DNA of 18,701 nt, from NCBI GenBank assembly GCA_012965485.1, contig DTSF01000022.1:1-18701 (forward strand), in the 5' to 3' direction. Source of the stretch: Dehalococcoidia bacterium (lineage in GTDB: Bacteria > Chloroflexota > Dehalococcoidia > SAR202 > UBA826). Below are positions 7,882-14,881 of this stretch, piece by piece; within the stretch, counting starts at the first letter, position 1, and every line of letters starts with the position of its first letter. The translations under genes were made by a program, and so were the position numbers. The notes under the pieces were generated by a model. It saw only the letters and a list, made by a program, of their open reading frames with translations, was not told where the DNA came from and made no database searches.

Positions 7882-7908
7882 CCCTATCCTAGAAGTATGA
7901 TTTGAGAA

Positions 7909-7996
7909 ATAGTCCGAGCCGCTACATACCAATATAAAGATACCGTCCTACCCTAACCGGTTTTTTTCTGCCGACATTTTGCCGACATTTTCTCAA
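7909..7996 (+). repeat. Repeat A, copy A3 (full length to the recombinase stop)
   Basis: The left 52 bp (7909-7960) match A1 at 47 positions. The right part carries the motif GCCGACATTTT twice in perfect tandem (7970-7991) and then runs straight into the stop codon of a tyrosine-recombinase fragment on the minus strand. Read on the minus strand, the order is recombinase 3' end, two direct repeats that could be arm-type integrase sites, then the conserved 52-bp end. Confidence 0.88.
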
Positions 7997-8134
7997 TTAA
8001 AGTCCTGACAATAGGTCTTCAAATGCCTTAACTGCCTCAGTATGAGTGTCGATATCCGTGTGAGTATAGATATCCACTGTAATACCAATGTTTGAGTGTC
8101 CGAGCCTCTGTTGAAAGTCTTTCAGTTTCAATCC
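7997..8134 (-). pseudogene. Tyrosine recombinase (phage-type integrase) C-terminal fragment
   Basis: Forty-five codons read as LKDFQQRLGHSNIGITVDIY, then THTDIDTHTEAVKAFEDLLS and GL before a stop. LGHS supplies the conserved His box and DIYTH the nucleophilic Tyr, the classical C-terminus of phage integrases. The catalytic domain upstream, including the HxxR box, is absent. An in-frame TAA occurs just upstream (8141-8143), and the preceding DNA matches no integrase sequence I know. The enzyme cannot be active. Its direct fusion to repeat A identifies A as the end of this integrase's element. Confidence 0.88.
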
Positions 8135-8383
8135 ACCGGCTTACCGGGATGACGTGCAAGAATGGGGCCCCTCGGGTTCCAGGTCTGTGTACAGGTAGCG
8201 ATCCGGTCAGTGTTTACTGCACTCACTCCGTCAACTGGAGGCGAGGTTTTCCGCAATGCAGCCTCCTTGGGGCTTGCTGCGGGTTCTCTGTTAAGCACAT
8301 CATCGGTTTGGATCAGTGTCTGCATTCAGCTCTTTGATTTTTGTTGATGATGGGTTTAAAGATACCTTAACCGGAGGCTTTAC
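8135..8383. other. Unassigned stretch between the integrase fragment and the LicD-like gene
   Basis: A minus-strand frame (8128-8325, 65 codons, ending in HPGKPVD) stops exactly at the junction with the integrase fragment. It matches no family I recognise and may be the broken end of another gene or noise. Near the LicD stop, AAAGATACC (8358-8366) followed by TTAACCGG (8367-8374) looks like repeat A with its middle CCCTACC block deleted. No terminator is evident. Confidence 0.3.
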
Positions 8384-9313
8384 CTACTCGCGGGACAGGG
8401 CCATTGCTCTGACGCCGGCTTTGTAGTGCTCCTCAGGCGACACGTCAGGCCCAGGCCGGTAGACATATCTTCCTCCCGGTATCAGCTCTTCTGTGTAAAG
8501 CAGCTCCTCGTGGTCATCATACTTAACGTTGACAGCATAGTCATATTTTTCAGGAATATACAATCTTGCATGCCCTCCCGAATTTGTCTTAGAACGACCA
8601 ATCCCAACAAGGGCAACTTCAGCGCCACTCACGGGAGCATCATTTTCGTCAAGAACCGTCAATCGGCCTGCACGCCATGGGGCCAATCGCAGTGTAATGA
8701 ATTTACTTAGTCTCTGCCGAGGGGTAAGTATGTCCCCATCGGGGATTTTACCCACGACTTCTTCTTCAAACCCTGGCCCCTTCGGTGTAGCCCAATTCGA
8801 CCCATATTTGGTCTCCAGATATTTTTCCGGTGGATTTGGTACAAGAAATTTTTCTCCGATGAAATCGATCTCCTTCAACTGTGTGAAAAGTTCAAGGGGA
8901 GTTCTTACGCCGGGATATTGGAACACGCTGTCATCGATAATCCGATGGCAGGTCCAGTCGGCCCTGATTGACCCCTTTACGACATGCACACCGATATGGC
9001 GTGAACTACGATCGACGTGCACGTAGTACCCATTGTCTTCGAACGCTGCAATTCCTCTATCAATGGTTTTTTCATCTAGCCCATTAAGACCTATTACAGA
9101 CCCCATATCCATTTCGTCATCCCACGGAATGAATTGGCCTTCACGGATTGCTCCGAGACAGGTGCCCGATGCGATGAAGAAAACTGCCCCAAGTTGATCT
9201 AAAATGCGCTTTATATCTATCAGCCTTTCTGCTGCTGCGATCGGATCCATCGGCTTCGGGTCTATGACAGATTTTTCGTAGGCTGCTTCTCCTTCTTTAT
9301 CAATATCTTTCAT
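8384..9313 (-). CDS. LicD family phosphotransferase with C-terminal beta-sandwich domain
   Basis: A 309-residue protein. Residues ~25-180 match the LicD/fukutin-type nucleotidyltransferase fold: ASGTCLGAIR (48-57), FIPWDDEMDMG (61-71) with metal-binding Asp65, Asp66 and Asp69, and PPEKYLETKYGSNWATP (161-177). Family members transfer phosphocholine or a similar phospho-alcohol from a CDP-activated donor to surface glycans. Residues ~216-287 (GRLTVLDENDAPVSGAEVAL, then SGGHARLYIP and YDYAVNVKYD) look like a carboxypeptidase-regulatory-like beta sandwich, an unusual addition to LicD that could aid substrate binding (inference). There is no signal peptide or membrane segment. GAGGAAAC directly precedes the ATG. 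The cytidylyltransferase-like gene lies 73 bp upstream in the same direction, so the two probably form an operon making and transferring one head group. No choline kinase (LicA) is seen. Confidence 0.82.
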   Translation of the reverse strand: MKDIDKEGEAAYEKSVIDPKPMDPIAAAERLIDIKRILDQLGAVFFIASGTCLGAIREGQFIPWDDEMDMGSVIGLNGLDEKTIDRGIAAFEDNGYYVHVDRSSRHIGVHVVKGSIRADWTCHRIIDDSVFQYPGVRTPLELFTQLKEIDFIGEKFLVPNPPEKYLETKYGSNWATPKGPGFEEEVVGKIPDGDILTPRQRLSKFITLRLAPWRAGRLTVLDENDAPVSGAEVALVGIGRSKTNSGGHARLYIPEKYDYAVNVKYDDHEELLYTEELIPGGRYVYRPGPDVSPEEHYKAGVRAMALSRE

Positions 9314-9386
9314 GTTTCCTCGTTTTCATAAGCTTAACTTGGAATCGGTGACTTTCGGTCGCACCTAACGATTTATTTGAGTTGAC

Positions 9387-10121
9387 TTATAGTCGTCGTA
9401 GACCGTAGTCGTATCCTCCTTTTAAAAGAGCACTGACAGAATCATGGTCCTCTTCAGTATCCACATCTGCCCAGAACTGACCACTCACGTCACATGTCTG
9501 GAAATGTCTTCCATTATCCGCCATATGTTGGACTACCTCAGATATGGTTACCTTCTTCCCTTGGCGGTTCATGAGGTATTTGATGTTATCGAGCACTTCT
9601 GCATCCATCATAAATAACCCTGTGTCTATAGATTGCCAGTTTTTGAGTTCCTTGCCTATTTCTATGATTCTGCCTTTAGAATCTGCCATGACCCTGGTTC
9701 CATCGCTGACCTGGGATGAATTTTTGGACTCTGAATCTACACAAAGAGTTCTAGTAATGGTTGCGTCAGACAGAAGGGTTGTTACAAGACTTGAGCTAAT
9801 TAAGTGATCCCCCATGGCCAACACAAACGGGTCGCCAGCAATGAAAGAACGAGCAGCGAAAATTGATATTGCATTGTCGCCGTCGTAATCCTTGTTGTAA
9901 GAGAAATTTATGCTAGGGTAGAGTTTTTCTATGTAATTCATTATCACATCTGCTCTGTAACCTACTACTACCGAGATCTCAGAAATTCCAGCTTCCACCA
10001 AAGCATCAATTGGATAAGTGATAATGGGTTTTCCATCTATTTCGACAAGTGATTTTGGCGTGTTAGCAGTGAGAGGCCTCAGCCTACTCCCATAGCCTGC
10101 AGCGATAATGATTCCTTTCAT
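9387..10121 (-). CDS. LicC/IPCT-like nucleotidyltransferase (sugar- or alcohol-phosphate cytidylyltransferase)
   Basis: A 244-residue nucleotidyltransferase with the G-x-G-x-R-(x)2-P-L-T loop GYGSRLRPLT (9-18), the conserved Lys23 in TPKSLVEIDGKP, a metal-binding Asp105 in AMGDH and the C-terminal Asp219/Asp221 in FWADVDTEEDHD. The MGDH motif and the WADVDTEED ending resemble inositol-1-phosphate and choline-phosphate cytidylyltransferases more than hexose-1-phosphate enzymes. It would make a CDP-alcohol from CTP, but the substrate is inferred. The ATG at 10121 is preferred because GAGGAG lies 10 nt upstream. A TTG at 10139 would place that ribosome site inside the coding region. The downstream partner is the LicD-like transferase. 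Confidence 0.85.
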   Translation of the reverse strand: MKGIIIAAGYGSRLRPLTANTPKSLVEIDGKPIITYPIDALVEAGISEISVVVGYRADVIMNYIEKLYPSINFSYNKDYDGDNAISIFAARSFIAGDPFVLAMGDHLISSSLVTTLLSDATITRTLCVDSESKNSSQVSDGTRVMADSKGRIIEIGKELKNWQSIDTGLFMMDAEVLDNIKYLMNRQGKKVTISEVVQHMADNGRHFQTCDVSGQFWADVDTEEDHDSVSALLKGGYDYGLRRL

Positions 10122-10560
10122 GACGGGTCGGCTCCTCAATTTCTTGTACTTTCTTAAAAAACAGAATATCTGCTCGGCTCGTGTTGGGGCCTCTACCTTT
10201 CAAGGCACAAAAGCAGATCGGTTCGCAGCAAATCATTTCAATGATAAGTTACAGGTCCGGTCTAAGTGATGATTTAGTTGTTCAGATACAAAAAAGCACT
10301 CAGGTTATATGAGGCTAGAGGAAAGCAGCAGCGATAGCATCGCGCTATTGGAGTTCCGCTACATCTTTTTAGACTTCTTCACTTAGAATTTACAGTGAGA
10401 TGACCTTAACACAGATTGTAAATTTCTGCGAAAAGGAAGAGGCGGGATAACAAGAAATTGATCTCTTGGCATGATCCACAAATGCGTTATTTCTGGATAT
10501 GACAGGTAACAGCAGTTTTGACACCAAACTGCGGGAAATCACACGAACTACTTTGGGCTC
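10122..10560. other. Gene-free stretch upstream of the cytidylyltransferase
   Basis: I see no recognisable gene, RNA or long repeat in these ~440 bases. A small inverted repeat (ATAGC and GCTAT around 10336-10351) is present. The promoter of the minus-strand LicC/LicD-like operon should lie here, but no clear -35/-10 pair was found. Confidence 0.4.
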
Positions 10561-10648
10561 TTATATTGAGACACTGCATACCGCTATAAAGGTCCCGCCC
10601 TACTCTAACCGGTTCATTTCTGCTGGTATTTTGTCGACAATTTTTCAA
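10561..10648 (+). repeat. Repeat A, copy A4 (diverged)
   Basis: The left 52 bp (10561-10612) match A1 at about 41 positions, which makes this the most diverged clear copy. The right part keeps TTCATTTCTGC and the two tandem units in altered form (TGGTATTTTGTCGACAATTTT). It then enters the stop codon of a second integrase fragment. Its divergence suggests it is older than A1-A3. Confidence 0.8.
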
Positions 10649-10711
10649 TTAAAGCCCTGACATAGGGTCTTCAAATGCCTGAACTGCCTCCGTATGAATG
10701 TCGATATCCGT
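10649..10711 (-). pseudogene. Tyrosine recombinase extreme C-terminal fragment
   Basis: Twenty codons read TDIDIHTEAVQAFEDPMSGL followed by a stop. They match the last 20 residues of the fragment at 7997-8134 (TDIDTHTEAVKAFEDLLSGL) with four differences. At its upstream end the reading frame runs directly into repeat B2. Only the tail beyond the catalytic Tyr remains, so this is a pure relic. Confidence 0.8.
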
Positions 10712-10765
10712 GTTCTATGTCATACCCGCGTTATAGCTATTCGGGGGTATGTTCTAAAATGCTAT
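10709..10765 (+). repeat. Repeat B, copy B2, fused to the integrase relic
   Basis: Starting inside or next to the integrase codons, the pieces GTGTTCTATGTCATA, GCGTTATAGCTATT and then GTATGTTCTAAAATG match repeat B. The last part also matches the DNA to the right of B4 (GTATGTTTTAGAATG). The left ~12 bases of B are replaced by integrase sequence; the shared letters CAC at the seam suggest joining at a short homology. On the minus strand the -10-like box is TATAAC instead of TATAAT. Its right edge is 40 bp before the deacetylase start. Confidence 0.7.
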
Positions 10766-10805
10766 CTTAGATAATGAAATCTTTAAGTGAAGTGAGAGGG
10801 ATAAA

Positions 10806-11705
10806 ATGACCAGCAGAAATTTCCAGGGTTATGGTAACTCACCTCCCAAAGTTGTCTGGCCGAACAACGCACGTATTGCTATTTCGGTGGTGGTCAATTA
10901 TGAAGAAGGTTCCGAATATTCCATTTTAGATGGTGATGAGGCCCATGAGTCTAACAATGAGGTGCCGTCTCCGGTACCTTCCTCACAAAGGGATCTAGCA
11001 AATGAATCTTTCTTTGAGTATGGAAGCAGGGTTGGCGTATGGCGGATTATGAATATATTAGATCGTTACTCCATTCCAGCCTCCTTTTTCTGCTGCGCTT
11101 TGGCCCTGGAAAGGAACCCGATTGTTGGTGCTGAAATAGTTAGGCGTGGCCATGAGGTTGTAGGTCATGGGTATCGATGGGAAGAGTACTACCTTATGGA
11201 CATCGAATCTGAAAGGAAAGCTATTAAAGACACAGTGAAGTCCCTTGAAAAAACTACAGGGGTCAAACCTCAAGGCTGGTATACACGATACGCCCCCAGC
11301 GAAAAAACGAGGGAGTTAATCGCTTCTACCGAAGGATTTATTTACGATTCGAATTCATATTCTGACGATATCCCGTATTATGAAATTGTTAATGGTAAAC
11401 CCTGGTTGATCGTTCCGTATTCTCTTGAAGTGAACGACACACGTTTTTGGCGTGGTGGAATGAATCGACCTTCAGATTTTTTTGAAACGCTTAAAAACAC
11501 GTTCGACCTTTTGTATGAAGAAGGGCTGGACAATCCGAAACTTATGAATATTGGCCTTCACTGCCGAATTGCTGGTCGTCCATCAAGGGCAGGGGTACTA
11601 AAGCAATTTTTCGAATATGTTAATTGTAAACCTGATATATGGTTTGCAAGAAGAGATGAGATTGCAAAATGGTGGCTTCAGAACTATCCTCCAGTTCATG
11701 AGTAA
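10806..11705 (+). CDS. PuuE-like polysaccharide deacetylase family protein (putative allantoinase)
   Basis: A 299-residue protein of the NodB-related deacetylase superfamily, closest by motif to cofactor-independent allantoinase PuuE. Supporting blocks are FQGYGNSPPKVVWPNNARIA, VVNYEEGSEY, EYGSRVGVWR, HEVVGHGYRWEEY, GWYTRYAPSEKTR, YDSNSYSDDIPYY and NIGLHCRIAGRPSRAGVL. PuuE is about 308 residues, so the length fits. If it is a true allantoinase it would open the hydantoin ring of allantoin in the cytoplasm. SAR202-type bacteria carry several related proteins, so another cyclic amide is possible. The ATG has GAGGG 5-6 nt upstream. It converges with the amidohydrolase gene 38 bp away. No other purine-catabolic gene is visible. 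Confidence 0.88.
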   Translation: MTSRNFQGYGNSPPKVVWPNNARIAISVVVNYEEGSEYSILDGDEAHESNNEVPSPVPSSQRDLANESFFEYGSRVGVWRIMNILDRYSIPASFFCCALALERNPIVGAEIVRRGHEVVGHGYRWEEYYLMDIESERKAIKDTVKSLEKTTGVKPQGWYTRYAPSEKTRELIASTEGFIYDSNSYSDDIPYYEIVNGKPWLIVPYSLEVNDTRFWRGGMNRPSDFFETLKNTFDLLYEEGLDNPKLMNIGLHCRIAGRPSRAGVLKQFFEYVNCKPDIWFARRDEIAKWWLQNYPPVHE

Positions 11706-11743
11706 ATCTTATCAAGCTTTATTGAGCCTCTCATGATTTAGGT

Positions 11744-12982
11744 TCACTCGTTATGATGATCTTTGTCAACCACCACTTCCCCTCCCTTCATCACCACGGA
11801 AACAGCTTGGCCGAATTCGAGACAGGATATATCTATGAGCGGATTTTTGGACACAAACAAAAGATCAGCTTTTTTCCCTTCCACCAGTGTCCCCAATTCG
11901 TTTTGAAGACCAATACATTCTGCTGCTGTTTTGGTCCCAGCTAAAATAGCCTGGCTCGGGGTCATACCAGCCTCCACCAGACAGGACAGTTCCTCGGCGT
12001 TGTTGCCGTGAAGCCAACCTCCTGCATCTGTACCAGCAACCACTTTCACTCCATGGTCCATCGCCGCCAATAAACTTTTGATGTGATCAGTTTTCAATTT
12101 ACTCGCTCTTCGCTGGCCGTGGGGGGTCCCCAATTCTGCATGGTATTTGTATACAGCAAAGGTGGGAGCAAAAAAGATATCGCGCTGGGCCATTAACTCA
12201 AGATTTGTCGGGTCTTCGTGAAGAAAGGTTCCATGTTCGATCGAGTCTACCCCTGCTTCTATGCTTGCGGTAAGGCCTGGCCCACCCAAAGCATGACACA
12301 TAACTTTTTTCCCAAGTGTGTGAGCTTCATCAACGATGCTTACAATTTCTTCTTTTGTAATAAGCATGTCTCTAGGTTCCAATCCCGCACGGGAACTGGC
12401 ACCTCCAGTGGCCGCGAACTTGATAACATCTGCGCCCGCCCCAATCATCTCCCTAACTTTTTTCCTCATTTCGTCGGGGCCATTGGCCACACCATCAGGA
12501 ACAGCGGGGTCGTCGCCAAAGGGGCTCCGATGGCCCGAAGGGCTCAAGTGTCCAGCGATTCCCCCTGTCGGAGAGATAATTCCAATAGAAATCAATAATC
12601 TGGGCCCTGGTATCAAACCTTCTTCGATAGCGTTTCTAAAACCCGCGGGCAACCCTCCGGCGTCTCTTATTGTGGTATATCCGGTCTGCAGTGTCTGACG
12701 TAGTGTAGAGGCAATTCGCATATGCCTGTGACTTTGCTGTTCCGTTAGACCCCATCTACTCGAAATTTCATAACCGAATGATGCTATGTGGTCATGACAG
12801 TCAATTAATCCTGGAATAACAGTGAAGGCCCTTGCATCTAATACTTCTGAATCTGAAGGAATTTGCGAATCTGAAGTAGGTTGGGAAGATATTATTTTTC
12901 CCCTGTCAATAAGCAAAGTCCAATCAGACTTTAAGGTTAGTTCAGTTCCATCAAAGAGTTCCCCGCAAATCACGGCTTTCAT
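11744..12982 (-). CDS. Amidohydrolase family protein (imidazolonepropionase/prolidase-like)
   Basis: A 412-residue metal-dependent hydrolase with a TIM barrel flanked by the small beta domain. The metal and catalytic ligands are visible: His63 and His65 (DCHDH), the Lys in VIKFAATGG, His in VMCHALGG, His in SIEHGTF and Asp in AGTDAGG. The C-terminal GTLVEGKKADLLFVSKNPL closes the beta domain. Related enzymes hydrolyse dipeptides, organophosphates, mycotoxins or imidazolonepropionate, so the substrate is open. The ATG at 12982 is preferred, with GGGGA 8 nt upstream. A TTG at 13003 would add 7 residues. Repeat B3 with TATAAT on the minus strand lies about 86 bp upstream. The gene faces the PuuE-like gene, which hints at related cyclic-amide substrates but proves nothing. 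Confidence 0.9.
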   Translation of the reverse strand: MKAVICGELFDGTELTLKSDWTLLIDRGKIISSQPTSDSQIPSDSEVLDARAFTVIPGLIDCHDHIASFGYEISSRWGLTEQQSHRHMRIASTLRQTLQTGYTTIRDAGGLPAGFRNAIEEGLIPGPRLLISIGIISPTGGIAGHLSPSGHRSPFGDDPAVPDGVANGPDEMRKKVREMIGAGADVIKFAATGGASSRAGLEPRDMLITKEEIVSIVDEAHTLGKKVMCHALGGPGLTASIEAGVDSIEHGTFLHEDPTNLELMAQRDIFFAPTFAVYKYHAELGTPHGQRRASKLKTDHIKSLLAAMDHGVKVVAGTDAGGWLHGNNAEELSCLVEAGMTPSQAILAGTKTAAECIGLQNELGTLVEGKKADLLFVSKNPLIDISCLEFGQAVSVVMKGGEVVVDKDHHNE

Positions 12983-13036
12983 AATATTGGTCCCCATACT
13001 CAAAAGGTTAAATTGTTGACGGATAGCAGTATCTCA

Positions 13037-13080
13037 TGCTGTTTTCAGTGTTCTGTGTCACATGCGCATTATAGCTATCT
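13037..13080 (+). repeat. Repeat B, copy B3 (possible minus-strand promoter)
   Basis: The pieces TGCTGTTTTCAGTGTTCTGT, GTCACATGCGCATT and ATAGCTATC match B4 over ~42 bp with about four changes. It carries both 8-bp palindromes, ATGCGCAT and ATAGCTAT, side by side. The minus-strand TATAAT (13068-13073) is 86 bp from the amidohydrolase ATG. B4 shows the same 86-bp distance to its gene. Confidence 0.78.
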
Positions 13081-13144
13081 AGAAGAGTATTATTTTCCCA
13101 AGAAAGATTCCGCCACAATCCAGCTATAGGTAGTAAGTGGAAAT

Positions 13145-13168
13145 CACCATATATAGAGGACCGGCCCG
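13145..13168 (+). repeat. Degenerate A-like site before the malic enzyme fragment
   Basis: ACCATATATAGAGG followed by ACCGGCCCG lines up with ACCAATATAAAGGTACCGCC of repeat A. Only this short core can be matched. The malic enzyme similarity begins about 15-20 bases later, so the site marks the break in that gene. Confidence 0.35.
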
Positions 13169-13171
13169 TCC

Positions 13172-13420
13172 GTGGTCCGCATTGAAGAAAATGCTTTGTG
13201 TTTCCCTGGCATGTTTAGGGGCATCCTGGATGCTCGAGCGCAAAAAGTCACAGATGGAATGAAAATGGCCGCCGCGTTTGCTATATCGAGGGCGGTCCCA
13301 GAAAGCCATCTTAATAACGAATATATTATGCCGAGTATTTTTGATACTGATATGGCTGATCAAGTCGCAAAAGGTGTGAAAGCTGCAGCCATGAAAAGCG
13401 GGGTAGCTTTGAAAAATTAA
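13172..13420 (+). pseudogene. Malic enzyme C-terminal fragment
   Basis: From about residue 5, the 82 codons match the C-terminal end of bacterial malic enzymes: ENALCFPGMFRGILDARAQK, VTDGMKMAAAFAI, then NEYIMPSIFDTDMADQVAKG and AAMKSGVA. The complete enzyme has about 400 residues or more and oxidatively decarboxylates malate. Here the catalytic and nearly all of the NAD-binding domain are missing, so the product would be inactive. The GTG at 13172 is only the first possible start of the frame and not a true gene start. The stop lies 15 bp from the end of the convergent MFS gene. The break lies next to an A-like site and 90 bp from repeat B3. Confidence 0.8.
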
Positions 13421-13435
13421 GGTGCGGTCTTTTTT

Positions 13436-14755
13436 TTAGTCAGTCATATCGACGCTCATCGGAAGTTTGAGTGAGAAGAGAAGGATAGTCGCCAACAACG
13501 AAATGATCCCGCTGAATAAAAAAGCAGATTTCAACCCAAATTCATCGATAAGCAATCCTGTGAAAATTGGTGAAGCCGTGCCTAATAAACTTGCACTATA
13601 AATCAATGAGACCACTGTCGCCTGTGATTTCCCCCCGGATACGTCCATAGCAGCGGCAATAAAGACGGTATGCAGTGAGTATAGGAAAGCACCCATTGCG
13701 AACACATTCAACACAAGTTGATAACCATCAGCGGCAAAATACAATCCAATAAACAAAATGCCTAAAAAGGCCATGGCAGGCAATAGAACTATTTTTCTTC
13801 CGTACATGTCAGACAACCATCCCATTACAGGTTGAGCAATAATCCCAGCTACCTGTGCCCCGGCCAGGAAAAATCCGACTGTAAGTGCATCCTTGCCAAG
13901 GCCTCCCTCTCCTGGAGCGGATATCAGATAAAGAGGAAGAAAATACGTGACCGAAGACAACCCCATATCGCTCAAACCTGTGACAAGAATTAGTCCCCAT
14001 ATTCCTTTGACTTTTAGCAATTCTCTCAAGCCCCTGAAATATTCCCCAAAGGAGCCTGTTTCAGAGGTTTCTTTCGAAACATTTCGCATCATCAAATAGA
14101 CAAGTACGGCAAAAAGCAGGGCCGGTAACACACTTATTTTTAGAAGTTCATTCCATTCAAAGGCAATAAGATAAGTTATTGTAATGATGCTACCGACCTT
14201 GATTGTCTCGGTAGTCAACAATCCTGCAATGAAAGGACCAAGCATCTCTCCTATCGATCCGCCGGTTCCATGAAGCGATATCGCAAATCCTCGTCTACCG
14301 GGAAATCTTTTAGAGAGCTCTGCAATCGCCGGTGGGTGATACAGAGAAGGGCCTATTCCAACAAGCAGCATAGCTCCAAGGAGCCACCAGAAACTAGGGG
14401 CCATCCCCAGGAGAAAGTAGGAACTTCCCATAATAGTCAACGATATAAACAACATGACACCGGGGCGATTGGCAAACCGTTCTCCAAGATAACCCGCAAC
14501 CATCGTGGTGGCATCGGAGGCTCCTCTCCCAACTCCTCCCACTACACCAAATTGAGTCGCGGTTAGGTTAAAACGTGGGTCTGTTTTCATCATTGCAAGC
14601 AACAAAGGTAGGGAAGAGTTAAAAATATGGCTCACTGAATGACCCAATACAATTGCCGATACCAATTTCTTACTGCCTTCCTTAAGGTTAATTGGCTTCT
14701 GTGTTTTTCCTCTCGATGTGCCCGAAAAATCGGATGGGCTCCACTTATCGGACAT
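13436..14755 (-). CDS. MFS transporter, fosmidomycin-resistance (Fsr)-like
   Basis: A 439-residue membrane carrier with about 12 helices. SAIVLGHSVSHIFNSSLPLL in helix 1, the helix 4-5 block GIGPSLYHPPAIAELSKRFP, and GRRGFAISLHGTGGSIGEML are typical of the Fsr branch of the MFS, named after the E. coli fosmidomycin exporter. A second-half loop motif, GWLSDMYGRKIVLLP, matches the MFS motif A. The protein is predicted to be a cytoplasmic-membrane secondary carrier, but its substrate is unknown. AGGA 6 nt before the ATG supports the start. Repeat B4 lies upstream, with the minus-strand TATAAT 86 bp from the ATG. The gene diverges from the TlpA-like lipoprotein gene and may share regulation with it through B4. 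Confidence 0.9.
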   Translation of the reverse strand: MSDKWSPSDFSGTSRGKTQKPINLKEGSKKLVSAIVLGHSVSHIFNSSLPLLLAMMKTDPRFNLTATQFGVVGGVGRGASDATTMVAGYLGERFANRPGVMLFISLTIMGSSYFLLGMAPSFWWLLGAMLLVGIGPSLYHPPAIAELSKRFPGRRGFAISLHGTGGSIGEMLGPFIAGLLTTETIKVGSIITITYLIAFEWNELLKISVLPALLFAVLVYLMMRNVSKETSETGSFGEYFRGLRELLKVKGIWGLILVTGLSDMGLSSVTYFLPLYLISAPGEGGLGKDALTVGFFLAGAQVAGIIAQPVMGWLSDMYGRKIVLLPAMAFLGILFIGLYFAADGYQLVLNVFAMGAFLYSLHTVFIAAAMDVSGGKSQATVVSLIYSASLLGTASPIFTGLLIDEFGLKSAFLFSGIISLLATILLFSLKLPMSVDMTD

Positions 14756-14808
14756 AAAAAATCCTAAATCCAGTTTTTCTTATTCTGCCAGCAATCTTCG
14801 CTGTTTCA

Positions 14809-14871
14809 ATGCTGTTTTCAATGTTCTTTGTCATATGCGCATTATAGCTATTAACAAGTATGTTTTAGAAT
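14809..14871 (+). repeat. Repeat B, copy B4, in a divergent intergenic region
   Basis: The core is TGCTGTTTTCAATGTTCTTT, GTCATATGCGCATT, ATAGCTATT, with an extension GTATGTTTTAGAATG shared only with B2. The palindromes ATGCGCAT and ATAGCTAT are perfect and separated by one base. The minus-strand TATAAT is at 14841-14846. The repeat fills most of the gap between the Fsr-like gene (-) and the TlpA-like gene (+), so it could drive either or both. Confidence 0.78.
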
Positions 14872-14881
14872 GAGAGTTAAT

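Noticed and set aside
8128..8325. Minus-strand 65-codon ORF as a gene
   Set aside because: No family is recognised, it has no ribosome site, and it ends exactly at the junction with the integrase fragment. It is described only as an unassigned stretch.
8092..8337. Plus-strand frames over the integrase fragment
   Set aside because: They are antisense to a recognisable integrase C-terminus and show no family features.
1..10650. Integron cassette array (A repeats as attC sites)
   Set aside because: Integron attC sites are imperfect palindromes with paired R and L core boxes. Repeat A has no such symmetry, and the recombinase tail reads as a phage-type integrase ending without integron-integrase features. 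The repeats also flank blocks with genes on both strands and their own regulatory gaps.
13421..13440. T-run between the malic enzyme fragment and the MFS gene as a terminator
   Set aside because: TCTTTTTTTT is present, but no stable GC-rich stem precedes it.
1..14871. CRISPR array
   Set aside because: The repeats are few, separated by kilobases containing genes, and lack regular spacers. No cas gene is present.
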